From contig NZ_CP197465.1 in assembly GCF_052180275.1 (NCBI RefSeq), forward strand, positions 1,984,001-2,048,000: a stretch of DNA of 64,000 nucleotides. The letters are read 5' to 3'. This document shows, one piece after another, positions 18,148 to 28,702 of the stretch. Made by a program: the position numbers and the translations under genes. This DNA is from Kumtagia sp052180275 (GTDB taxonomy: Bacteria > Pseudomonadota > Alphaproteobacteria > Rhizobiales > Rhizobiaceae). The notes under the pieces were generated by a model that did not search any database, was not told where the DNA came from, and saw only the letters and a program-made list of their open reading frames with translations. Every line of letters begins with the position of its first letter. Position 1 is the first letter of the stretch.

Positions 18148-18223
18148 GGGGCCGTAGCTCAGCTGGGAGAGCGCCTGCTTTGCAAGCAGGATGTCGTCGG
18201 TTCGATCCCGTCCGGCTCCACCA
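18148..18223 (+). tRNA. tRNA-Ala (TGC anticodon)
   Basis: This is a 76-base cloverleaf from GGGGCCGTAGCTCAG to an encoded CCA. The anticodon loop is TTTGCAA with TGC at 18181-18183, flanked by the CCTGC/GCAGG stem. It is the second tRNA of the 16S-23S spacer. Confidence 0.97.
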
Positions 18224-18620
18224 TTACCGCGCAATCCGCAGGATTGCCGCGCTGGTGTCGAGAGGATGATCGGTCATTCGCATAAAAGGTTCGTGGAAGG
18301 CTCGTGTCTTCCGCTTGTTCTGCATGACATCGTAAAGAGAAGATTTGTTCGGACTCCATGGCCCGAGCGCGATCCCCGAGAGGTTTCGACCTTTCGCAGA
18401 TTGCGCGCCGACGGCTCTGGTTTGTCGCGGTGAGACGCTCAATCTCCCGCACATGATGGGTAAGCCTAACCGCGCCCCCGGACTGATCTCGAGAAGCTGG
18501 TCTTTTTGTGCCAATGCCATCTATGCAATTCCAATTGGGTTGCGCAGGCGACAATCTCTTCGAGATTGCGCAGGCGCGACAATCCTTCGGATTGCGCGGT
18601 GGGCATTGGCAATGAGAACG
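18224..18620 (+). other. tRNA-Ala to 23S spacer with repeated CAATC hairpins
   Basis: There is no gene in this stretch. Three small hairpins share the CAATC(C/T)C - GATTG design: 18229-18252 (loop GCA), 18552-18568 (loop TTC) and 18580-18594 (loop TTC). The last two are linked by repeats of GCGCAGGCG. The final bases, AATGAGAACGATCAAG, pair with CTTGATCGTTCTCATT after the 23S gene and form the 23S processing stem. Confidence 0.6.
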
Positions 18621-21416
<2,796 letters not shown>

Positions 21417-21631
21417 TTCTCATTCTCAATGCCCATCCGACGAAGTCGGATGGTTGATCTCCTGTCCTCACGGCCGCATCGGCTGGCTCACGCCAGCCTG
21501 GCCTCCGGACGGGGCGCGGCATACGCCGCGACGCGCAGTCGCGCTTGCGAAGCTTCGCTTCGGGGCAGACTATCGCGGACAAAGGCACGGAAAGACAGGC
21601 AAACAGCCCGAGAGGCATCAAACAGGAAACC

Positions 21632-21662
21632 CCTATTCGCTGCTCTCTATTGGCTATTCGCT
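21632..21662. repeat. CTATTCGCT repeat in the 23S-5S spacer
   Basis: The stretch reads CCTATTCGCT, then CTCTATTGG, then CTATTCGCT. It closely matches the complement of the left arm of the repeat between the two spacer tRNAs (18074-18107). The remaining 23S-5S spacer (21417-21698) contains no gene. Confidence 0.65.
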
Positions 21663-21698
21663 CAAAACAGCTTCTCGAAAATCAACATGCTTTTCGCC

Positions 21699-21816
21699 GA
21701 CCTGGTGGTTATGGCGGAGCGGCTGCACCCGATCCCATTCCGAACTCGGCCGTGAAACGCTCCAGCGCTGATGGTACTTCGTCTCAAGACGCGGGAGAGT
21801 AAGTCGCTGCCAGGTC
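21699..21816 (+). rRNA. rrf: 5S ribosomal RNA
   Basis: The gene has complementary ends (GACCTGGTGG at the start, CTGCCAGGTC at the end) and the conserved internal CCGATCCCATTCCGAACTCGG. The length of about 118 bases is normal. No tRNA-fMet follows before the next gene. Confidence 0.93.
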
Positions 21817-21936
21817 TGCTAAATGCATGAAATCTTCTCAGATACGTAAGATGGCGGAAACGATAGCTGACAGCAAAAGTAATGTCGGCAAGGTACAAGC
21901 TGCCTTGCATGGCTGTCTCTGTAGGTAGTTGTATTG

Positions 21937-21966
21937 AAGATCCGCTTGTGCGGGCTTTTTCTTTTT
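21937..21966 (+). terminator. rrn operon terminator
   Basis: CCGC (21942-21945) pairs with GCGG (21950-21953) around TTGT, extended by partial A/U pairs, and is followed by CTTTTTCTTTTTC. It is 120 bases after 5S and suits a Rho-independent stop of the rRNA transcript. Confidence 0.6.
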
Positions 21967-22076
21967 CTGAACCCGCTTCCTGGCGAAGGCGTGGCCGCCT
22001 TGTCGACAGCCTTGCGCGAGTTCATTGTGGTCTGCCGGGCTGCAGGTTTTATTTTTCCCGCCATCCAGATATCCAT

Positions 22077-22098
22077 GCCCGCCCCGCGCGGGCTTTTT
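22077..22098 (+). terminator. Second possible terminator downstream of rrn
   Basis: GCCCGC (22077-22082) and GCGGGC (22088-22093) flank a five-base loop, followed by TTTTT. It lies between the rrn terminator and the ABC transporter gene in a stretch (21967-22271) where I see no gene. Confidence 0.45.
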
Positions 22099-22271
22099 GC
22101 GTCTAGGCCGCATCTCAAGGATATCCGGGCCGCCGGATCTTGTGGCTGGACCGTATCTCGTCGCCGATTGCCGGCATGCGTTTTGCGCCGATCTTGTTTA
22201 TGAAGGTGGCGGCACCAACTCTCCGCGCATGACGGAGACCGTCGCGGGACGGCGGTGTCCTGCGCGCCGGG

Positions 22272-24125
22272 ATGGGTCGGATGAACGGGAAGACGGACGA
22301 GCAGTCGGCAGTCACGGTCGGCGACGAAAGCTTTCGCGACCAGCTTGTGATGATGTGGCGGGCGTTCATGGCTTCGCCGGTGCGCAACACCATCCTGTGG
22401 CTGATGGTCGGCATCTTCGCCGTCATCGTGGCGACGGCGCTGGGCCAGGTGCTGCTCAACCGCTGGAACCGGCCGTTCTACGATGCGATCGAGCGCCGCG
22501 ACCTGCAGGCGTTCTTCCACCAACTGGTGGTCTTCGCCGAGATCGCCGGCGTGCTCCTGGTCTTCAACATCACCCAGACCTGGCTGAACCAGATGCTGCG
22601 CATCAAGCTGCGCGAGGGGCTGACGCGCGACCTGATCGGCGAATGGATGCGGCCGAGGCGGGCGTTCCGGCTGGCCAAGGCCGGCGCCATCGGCGTCAAT
22701 CCCGACCAGCGGCTGCATGAGGACGCGCATCACCTCACCGACCTGTCCACCGATCTCGGCGTCGGCCTGCTGCAGGCGACGATCCTGCTGGTCAGTTTCG
22801 TCGGCGTGCTGTGGTCGCTGTCGACCGGATTCGTCTTCCATGTCTCCGGCCGCTCGTTCGAGATACCGGGCTACATGGTCTGGGCGGCGGTGCTCTATGC
22901 CGGCATCGCGTCATTCCTGAGCTGGCTGGCGGGCCGGCCGCTGATCAACCTGAACAGCGAGCGTTATGCGCGCGAGGCAGAGCTGCGGTTCTCGCTGATG
23001 CGGGTCAACGAGCATATCGACGCCATCTCGCTGGCAGCCGGCGAGGGCGAGGAGCGGCGGCGGCTGGAACTCGACCTGGCCACCGTGCTTGCGGCAACGA
23101 AACGCATCGCGCTGGCCACGGTGCGGCTCACCTGGGTGACGGCGGGATACGGATGGATCACGGTGGTGGTGCCGATCGTGATCGCCTCGCCGGTGTATTT
23201 CGCCGGCGACATCAGCTTCGGCGGGCTGATGATGGCGGCGGCGGCGTTCACGCAGGTGCATGCCTCGCTGCGCTGGTTCATCGACAATATAGGCGGCATT
23301 GCCGACTGGCGCGCCACCTTGCTGCGCGTCGCTTCCTTCCGCTCGGCGATGCTGAGGATCGACGATATCCATGATGTGGAGAGGCGGATCGACTTCGTCG
23401 AGGCCGAAGGCGATCGCATCACCATGGACGACCTCGAGGTTTCGTCGCCCGACGGCTGCACGCGGCTGTCGCAGAAGCATGTGGAGATCGCGCCGGGGGA
23501 GCGCGTGCTGGTTACCGGCTTGCCGGGGGCGGGCAAGACGCTGTTCTTCCGCGCGCTGGCCGGGCTCTGGCCCTGGGGCGGCGGCCGCGTCGGCCTGCCG
23601 AAAGGCCGGAATGTGACGTTCATTCCGCGCACGCCGTATTTTTCGCCGGGCTCGCTGCGCGATCTGCTGTCCTACCCGGCCGATGGAGCCAAGACTTTCT
23701 CGGATGCGGAACTCGTGGAGGCTCTGACGAAGATCGGTCTCGGCAAGCTCGCTTCGCGGCTCGACACGGCCGCCCGCTGGGAGCGCGAACTCAACGACGA
23801 GGAATTGCGGCTGCTGGCCTTTGCCCGGCTCGCCCTGCACAGGCCGCGCTGGGCGGTGGTTGACGAAGCCTTGGACACGCTGGACGCCGACACGCGGGCG
23901 CGCGTCTTCACGGTGCTTAGGGAAGGCGCAGCGGACACCGCGATCATCAATATCGGCCGCGCCGACATAGGCGGCGGCTTCTTCTCGCGGACCCTGCAAC
24001 TCGAGATCGATCCGAAGGGCCACGCGCTGAAGAAGGTTAAGGTCGGTGGCGCCCTGAAGGGCAAGCCGGCGGCGACCGAGCGGCGGGCTGCCAGGGCAGA
24101 TGCCCGCCGGGCCAGGCATCCCTAG
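22272..24125 (+). CDS. YddA/SbmA-like ABC transporter, fused membrane and ATPase domains
   Basis: The 617-residue protein has an N-terminal SbmA/BacA-like membrane domain (residues about 30-350, with LNRWNRPFYDAIERRDLQAF and NPDQRLHEDAHHLTDLSTDLGVGLLQ) and a C-terminal ABC ATPase (about 390-590). Walker A GLPGAGKT is normal. The signature is LNDEELRLLAFARL rather than LSLGEQQR, the Walker B region is AVVDEALDTLD rather than DEATSALD, and the switch His is missing (INIGRADIG). The family includes YddA and mycobacterial cobalamin/peptide transporters. The ATG at 22281 is an alternative start. The substrate is unknown. Confidence 0.82.
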   Translation: MGRMNGKTDEQSAVTVGDESFRDQLVMMWRAFMASPVRNTILWLMVGIFAVIVATALGQVLLNRWNRPFYDAIERRDLQAFFHQLVVFAEIAGVLLVFNITQTWLNQMLRIKLREGLTRDLIGEWMRPRRAFRLAKAGAIGVNPDQRLHEDAHHLTDLSTDLGVGLLQATILLVSFVGVLWSLSTGFVFHVSGRSFEIPGYMVWAAVLYAGIASFLSWLAGRPLINLNSERYAREAELRFSLMRVNEHIDAISLAAGEGEERRRLELDLATVLAATKRIALATVRLTWVTAGYGWITVVVPIVIASPVYFAGDISFGGLMMAAAAFTQVHASLRWFIDNIGGIADWRATLLRVASFRSAMLRIDDIHDVERRIDFVEAEGDRITMDDLEVSSPDGCTRLSQKHVEIAPGERVLVTGLPGAGKTLFFRALAGLWPWGGGRVGLPKGRNVTFIPRTPYFSPGSLRDLLSYPADGAKTFSDAELVEALTKIGLGKLASRLDTAARWERELNDEELRLLAFARLALHRPRWAVVDEALDTLDADTRARVFTVLREGAADTAIINIGRADIGGGFFSRTLQLEIDPKGHALKKVKVGGALKGKPAATERRAARADARRARHP

Positions 24126-24135
24126 AAGAGTGCGC

Positions 24136-24888
24136 CTACCAGCAGACGAACCCGCCATCGACGATCACGTCGAGGCCGGTGACGAAGGAGGAGGCGCGGC
24201 TTGCCAGGAAGACGGTCGGGCCGACCATCTCTTCCGGCTCGGCCAGCCGGCCCATCGGCGTGCCGGCGGCGAAGACTTTGTTGCGTTCGCCCTGGTTCAT
24301 TGGTGTCAGCGTGTAGCCGGGGCTGACGACATTGACCCGGACGCCGCGTCGGGACCATTCCATGGCGAGGCTCTTCGACAGATGGATGACCGCTGCTTTC
24401 GATGAATTGTAGTGCGCCTGGGTGAGGTCGCGGTTGACGATCGATCCCGAGATCGAGGCGATGTTGATGATCGAGCCCTTTTTGCGCGCCAGCATGACCC
24501 GCGCCTCGGCCTGGCAGGAGAGGAACACGCCCTTGACGTTGACGTCGTAGATACGGTCCCATTTTTCGACCGGCATGGTCTCGGCCGGATCGGAGCCGCC
24601 GATGCCGGCATTGTTGACGGCGATGGTGAGCGGCCCCAGCTGCTTCTCGATACGGCTGATCGCAGCCGAAAGATCGGCTTCCGAGGTGACTGTTCCGGTC
24701 AGCGCCAGCGATCTGCGGCCGAGCGCCTCTATCCTTCCCGCCGTCTCTTCCAGCCCGCCCCTGGAGTCGTGTCCGAAGCACGCGACGTCGGCGCCCGCCT
24801 GCGCCAGTCCGATGGCGATCGCCTGACCGATACCGCTGCCGGCGCCGGTGACCAACGCCACCTCGCCGGACAGGTTGAACAGATTCAT
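24136..24888 (-). CDS. SDR-family NAD(P)-dependent oxidoreductase
   Basis: This is a classical short-chain dehydrogenase of 250 residues. The cofactor motif is TGAGSGIG, the structural motif is NNAGIGG, and the catalytic Ser-Tyr-Lys appears as IASISGS and HYNSSKAA. The C-terminus ends VIVDGGFVCW, as in sugar or polyol dehydrogenases. ATG at 24886-24888 is preferred to the upstream extension because GGGGGGA precedes it. It converges with the ABC transporter gene. The substrate cannot be assigned; gluconate 5-dehydrogenase-like and polyol dehydrogenase-like proteins are the closest types. Confidence 0.85.
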   Translation of the reverse strand: MNLFNLSGEVALVTGAGSGIGQAIAIGLAQAGADVACFGHDSRGGLEETAGRIEALGRRSLALTGTVTSEADLSAAISRIEKQLGPLTIAVNNAGIGGSDPAETMPVEKWDRIYDVNVKGVFLSCQAEARVMLARKKGSIINIASISGSIVNRDLTQAHYNSSKAAVIHLSKSLAMEWSRRGVRVNVVSPGYTLTPMNQGERNKVFAAGTPMGRLAEPEEMVGPTVFLASRASSFVTGLDVIVDGGFVCW

Positions 24889-25230
24889 GCTTCCCCCCCA
24901 AATGGCTTTCCCCGACCCGGCTCCTCCGGCCCGGACTGGCAGCAGAGACCAGTTCAGGCCTGCTTTCAAGCCCCGGAGTTTCGCGCCTCAGCGGATCGCG
25001 CGTTCGGGGTGGCTGCGACGCATTTCAGTCAAATTATTGTTGAATGAAATAGTCAAGAATGTTAGGTGCCCGGTCTGTGACTTATGCGTGGCGCGGGTCA
25101 CTTCGTGGCTTCGCGACGAAGGCGCGATCAGGATATTTCCGGTCGGGCCCGGCGGGCGGGCGTGTGATCGGCCTGACCATGGGATCTTCCTCCTGGCAGG
25201 CCTGCCGGAAGGCGAAAGCGGGAGTCGAGT
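24889..25230. promoter_or_regulatory. Divergent intergenic region with a 29-bp dyad
   Basis: This region separates the SDR gene from exbB. At 25022-25050 there is an AT-rich dyad: ATTTCA-N1-TCAA on the left and TTGA-N1-TGAAAT on the right, around a seven-base centre, with exact symmetry of the four blocks. It is a likely repressor operator in an otherwise GC-rich stretch. It does not match the Irr (TTTAGAA-type) or Mur boxes that I know. It could serve either neighbour. Confidence 0.45.
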
Positions 25231-26286
25231 TTGGGAACCAAGCCGAGTTTTTCCAGCCGGAACCGCAACATTTGGAATTTTTGGTGTTCCGCGCCGGTTG
25301 TTCTGGTCCTGATCTTCGTTTGCGGTCCGGCCGCGGCGCAGCAAGATGCGGTGGAAACGCCGGTCGCGCCTGCTTCGCCCGTCGTGACGCAGGCTGCGCC
25401 GATGGCGGAGCCTGCCACTGCCGCCTCGCCGCCCACCGACGCACAGCCACCCGCTTTGCCGGCATCCGAGCCGCTTGGCGCCGCTGCCGGCATGCCGCAG
25501 GGGCAGCCGCAACAACCTGGCGAAGGTGCGGACCGCTCGACGCTGCCGCACAATCTGTCGCCATGGGGAATGTTCCTGGCCGCCGACTGGGTGGTCAAGG
25601 CCGTGATGATCGGGCTTGCTTTCGCCTCGCTTGTCACCTGGACCGTGTGGCTGGCGAAGACCCTCGAGATCGCCGGTGCAAAGACCCGGCTGCGCGGCGT
25701 GCTGCGCATACTGGGTTCGGCGCGGGCGCTCGACGATGCGGTCCAGCAGATCGGCCGACGCGCCGGGCCGGGCGCTGAACTGGTTAGGGCGGCGGCCGAC
25801 GAGGTCGGCCTTTCCGCCGAGGCGCTGGATCACGCTTCCCCGGACGGCTTGAAGGAGCGGATCGAGTTGCGCCTGTCGCGCATCCAGGCGCAGGCGGGGC
25901 GCAGGCTCGGCAAGGGCACCGGCGTGCTGGCGACGATCGGCTCCACGGCGCCTTTCGTCGGCCTGTTCGGTACGGTGTGGGGCATCATGAACTCCTTCAT
26001 CGGCATATCCGAAGCGCAGACGACCAACCTTGCCGTCGTCGCGCCGGGTATTGCGGAAGCCTTGCTGGCGACGGCGATCGGCCTTGTCGCCGCCATTCCC
26101 GCCGTCGTCATCTACAATGTCTTCGCGCGATCCATCGTCGCCTACCGGCAGGCGCTGGCGGATGCGGCTGCCGGCGTCGAGCGGCTGGTCAGCCGCGATC
26201 TCGACTTCAGGCATGTCGTGTCGCGAGAGCCTATGTTCGCGCGGCCGCGCGTCGCCGCCGAACTGGCGCGCGCCGCGGCGGAATAG
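25231..26286 (+). CDS. exbB: TonB-system energizer ExbB
   Basis: The 351-residue protein has an N-terminal signal-like segment ending at AAAQQ, a long Ala/Pro-rich linker (residues about 30-105) and the MotA/TolQ/ExbB domain with three helices (VVKAVMIGLAFASLVTWTVWL; GVLATIGSTAPFVGLFGTVWGIM; AEALLATAIGLVAAIPAVVIYN). ExbB and ExbD use the proton gradient to energise TonB. The start is TTG at 25231 with GGAG six bases upstream. The long periplasmic extension is common in rhizobial ExbB. It is first in exbB-exbD-tonB. Confidence 0.92.
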   Translation: MGTKPSFSSRNRNIWNFWCSAPVVLVLIFVCGPAAAQQDAVETPVAPASPVVTQAAPMAEPATAASPPTDAQPPALPASEPLGAAAGMPQGQPQQPGEGADRSTLPHNLSPWGMFLAADWVVKAVMIGLAFASLVTWTVWLAKTLEIAGAKTRLRGVLRILGSARALDDAVQQIGRRAGPGAELVRAAADEVGLSAEALDHASPDGLKERIELRLSRIQAQAGRRLGKGTGVLATIGSTAPFVGLFGTVWGIMNSFIGISEAQTTNLAVVAPGIAEALLATAIGLVAAIPAVVIYNVFARSIVAYRQALADAAAGVERLVSRDLDFRHVVSREPMFARPRVAAELARAAAE

Positions 26287-26296
26287 GAGTAGCGCC

Positions 26297-26767
26297 ATGG
26301 CCGGCGGTGTCCGCGAATCGTTTGACGGCGACGATCTCCAGGAGAACCATGAGATCAACGTCACGCCGTTCATCGACGTGATGCTCGTCCTGCTGATCAT
26401 TTTCATGGTCGCGGCGCCGCTGGCGACCGTCGATGTCAATGTCGACCTCCCCGCATCGACGGCTGCCGCATCGCCGCGGCCCGACAAGCCGCTCTATGTG
26501 ACGGTGAAGGAAGACCTTTCGCTGTCGCTCGGCAACGACACCGTGGCGCGGCAGGCCCTGGGCGCCGCGCTCGACCGCATCACCGCCGGCGACAAGCAGC
26601 AGCGCATCTTCCTCCGCGCCGACCGGGCCGTCGACTATGGCGAGTTGATGGATGTGATGAACGCGCTGCGCGGCGCCGGATATCTCAAGATCGCGCTGGT
26701 CGGGCTGGAGACCTTTCCGGCCGCTGCAAGCGAGGGTGCGGTGCCGTCCGGCGAGCCGGCCGAATGA
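26297..26767 (+). CDS. exbD: TonB-system energizer ExbD
   Basis: The protein is 156 residues with one N-terminal membrane helix (INVTPFIDVMLVLLIIFMVA) that carries the proton-carrying Asp of the family (FIDV). A periplasmic domain follows. ATG at 26297 has AGGAG at 26286-26290, and its end overlaps tonB by four bases. Together with ExbB it forms the inner-membrane motor. Confidence 0.93.
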   Translation: MAGGVRESFDGDDLQENHEINVTPFIDVMLVLLIIFMVAAPLATVDVNVDLPASTAAASPRPDKPLYVTVKEDLSLSLGNDTVARQALGAALDRITAGDKQQRIFLRADRAVDYGELMDVMNALRGAGYLKIALVGLETFPAAASEGAVPSGEPAE

Positions 26768-27861
26768 GTGTCCAGGCCGAGCCTGGCCTGATCGGGCGAC
26801 GCTTCGAGCGCCGTGAGATCGTCCTGTGGTCGGCGGCGGCGATCGTGGCGCTTGCCGCGCATCTGGGAACCGGGTGGCAGGCCTATCGGTGGGGGGGCGC
26901 CGAGCCGCCGCCCGCCGATGCTGCCCCGGCTGCGATGATGATCGACCTCGCCCCCGCGACGGTCTCGCCGGAATCGGTGCCGTCCGACACGCCGGACACC
27001 GTCGACAGCGAGGAGTCGATGGCGGCTGACGAACCCGTCGAGATCGCCGAAACTGTTCCTGTCACCGACACGCGGGTGGAGCAGGTCGTGGAATTCGACG
27101 AGGTCGATCCGCTTCGGGAAACGGTGGTCGAGGAGATCACGCCGCAAACCGCGGAGCCGATTGACCCGGCCCTGACGGAACAGGCGGAGGCGGCGGAGGG
27201 CGTTCCGGAAACGGTGACGGAGACGTCGGAGGTCGTGCCCGAAACGGTCGAGCCGACGGCGGAGCCGACCACCGCCGAAGCCGAGGAGGTCATTCCGGAC
27301 ATCGTCGAGGCTCCGCTGCCCGAGGTGGCGGTTGCCGTGCCGGAGCCGCGTCCGGTCGAGGAAGAGGCGGAACCCAAGCCGCCGGCCGCCAAGCGCAAGC
27401 CGGCCGAGGATGCGAAGCCCGTTGCGAAGGCGAAACCGGTCGAGAAAGCCAAGCCCGCCGAGAAATCGAAGGAAGTCACCAAGGCGCCGCCGAAGAAGCA
27501 GCCATCGCCGAAGGCGACCGTTGCAAGAACCAAGTCGGGACAGGCCTCGCCGAAGGCCTCTGCGGCCTCAGGCAATCAGGGGTCCAAGGGTTCCACCATG
27601 TCGCCGGCGACTTGGAAATCTCGCGTGTACGCGCATATTGCGCGCGGCAAGCGATCTCTGAAGGGGCGTCGTGGCAGCGAGGTCGTGGTGAAGTTCTCCT
27701 TCGACAATAGCGGCAACGTGCTTGCGGCCTCGGTGGTGGGATCGTCGGGAGATCCCAAGCTGGAACAAAGCGCCGTCGCCATGGTGCTTCGCCGCTCGCC
27801 TATACCAGCACCACCGGCTGGAGTGAGCAGAACGCTCACCGCACCGATAAATGTGGAATGA
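26764..27861 (+). CDS. tonB: TonB-family energy transducer
   Basis: The protein is 365 residues with an N-terminal membrane anchor (IVLWSAAAIVALAAHLGTGW) and a long acidic, then Pro/Lys-rich, periplasm-spanning region (residues about 55-275). The C-terminal TonB domain (about 280-365) contains VYAHIARGKRSLKGRRGSEV and the strand region VVVKFSFDNSGNV. It couples ExbBD to outer-membrane receptors for iron chelates or cobalamin. No TonB-dependent receptor is encoded in the window. Confidence 0.92.
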   Translation: MSVQAEPGLIGRRFERREIVLWSAAAIVALAAHLGTGWQAYRWGGAEPPPADAAPAAMMIDLAPATVSPESVPSDTPDTVDSEESMAADEPVEIAETVPVTDTRVEQVVEFDEVDPLRETVVEEITPQTAEPIDPALTEQAEAAEGVPETVTETSEVVPETVEPTAEPTTAEAEEVIPDIVEAPLPEVAVAVPEPRPVEEEAEPKPPAAKRKPAEDAKPVAKAKPVEKAKPAEKSKEVTKAPPKKQPSPKATVARTKSGQASPKASAASGNQGSKGSTMSPATWKSRVYAHIARGKRSLKGRRGSEVVVKFSFDNSGNVLAASVVGSSGDPKLEQSAVAMVLRRSPIPAPPAGVSRTLTAPINVE

Positions 27862-27932
27862 CGCTTTTCCGTCGCGAGCGATGGCTCACCGATTGGTGAG
27901 CAGGGTCGCCGCCGGAAAAGCTCGGTGGTTGG

Positions 27933-28244
27933 CTATGTGTCGTTGTCGTCAAAGTACGATGCGATATCGCGATGTCCTTCGAGGACGTTTACCACCTCGA
28001 GAACATGATCTTGGTAGCGGAAGAAAATCACATGACCTTTGAATGCGACGCTGCGTAGGTCCGGCCTCAACTCAGGCCGCAACCGTCCCCTCCTGCCCGG
28101 CAAGCTGGCAAGGTGCTCGCATCAGTCAAAAATCTGATCGGTAAAACGCTCGCCGACGCGAACGCTGTTGCTTACCTTCGCGATATAGGCGGCGATCGCC
28201 GCGACATCGTCCAGCGCGGCGTCCGTGTATCGTAGGGTCGGCAC
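27933..28244 (-). pseudogene. ParE/RelE-family toxin gene broken by an in-frame TGA
   Basis: From GTG at 28244 the minus strand encodes VPTLRYTDAALDDVAAIAAY through ERFTDQIFD, then TGA at 28124-28122 (codon 41). It goes on in the same frame with CEHLASLPGRRG, SVAFKGHVIFFRYQDHVLEV and VLEGHRDIASYF to a TAG at 27935-27933. Both halves match the ParE toxin fold, whose ends are normally joined without a gap. One base change (CGA to TGA is the simplest) explains it. The start follows the antitoxin stop directly. A translated product would be 40 residues and inactive. Confidence 0.75.
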
Positions 28245-28499
28245 CTAACCATTCCGGTCGGCGGCGAGTTCGAGGGATTCAAGCCGCTTTTTCACCGCCT
28301 TTCTGGCTTGCTCTGTCGTATTGCCGCCGCCGCGCGCGATCGAGGCATCGATGGTTTCCCGCAGGGCTTTCAGCTTCGCCTCGCGCTCCTCGACCAGGCG
28401 AAGGCCTTCGCGCACGATTTCGCTTTGCGAACCGTAGCGCCCCTCCTTCACCATATCGTTGACGAACTCTTCCCAGCGTTTTCCGATCGACACGTTCAT
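28245..28499 (-). CDS. ParD-family antitoxin
   Basis: The protein is 84 residues from ATG at 28499 with AGGAAGG upstream. It shows the ribbon-helix-helix antitoxin pattern MNVSIGKRWEEFVNDMVKEG followed by GSQSEIVREGLRLVEERE, and a charged C-terminus that would wrap the toxin. ParD proteins bind their own promoter and neutralise ParE. The downstream toxin frame carries a stop codon, so this antitoxin seems to have lost its local partner. A palindrome upstream (28519-28536) is its likely operator. Confidence 0.85.
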   Translation of the reverse strand: MNVSIGKRWEEFVNDMVKEGRYGSQSEIVREGLRLVEEREAKLKALRETIDASIARGGGNTTEQARKAVKKRLESLELAADRNG

Positions 28500-28518
28500 G
28501 ATGCGCCTTCCTGCTATC

Positions 28519-28536
28519 GTTATCGTAACGGATAAC
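28519..28536. promoter_or_regulatory. Putative ParD operator
   Basis: GTTATC (28519-28524) and GATAAC (28531-28536) form an exact inverted repeat around GTAACG, 20 bases before the antitoxin start codon. Autoregulated ParD proteins bind such sites. Confidence 0.5.
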
Positions 28537-28624
28537 ATTGATTAGGCAAATATTGTTACGATGCTCCCTTGCTGTTCGGGATAGCTCGCGCGGGCGGAAA
28601 CGAACAGGAGTGCCTGTTTTCCGT

Positions 28625-28664
28625 ATCGACAGGCTGCGGGCGAAATCGACAGGCTGCGCGCGAA
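28625..28664. repeat. 20-bp tandem direct repeat
   Basis: ATCGACAGGCTGCGGGCGAA (28625-28644) is followed at once by a copy with a single change (GGG to GCG) at 28645-28664. It sits between the antitoxin gene and the end of the ROK regulator gene. No function can be seen. Confidence 0.7.
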
Positions 28665-28702
28665 GCGGACGAGGCCGCTGAAAAATCCTTGTCTTTCAGG
28701 CG

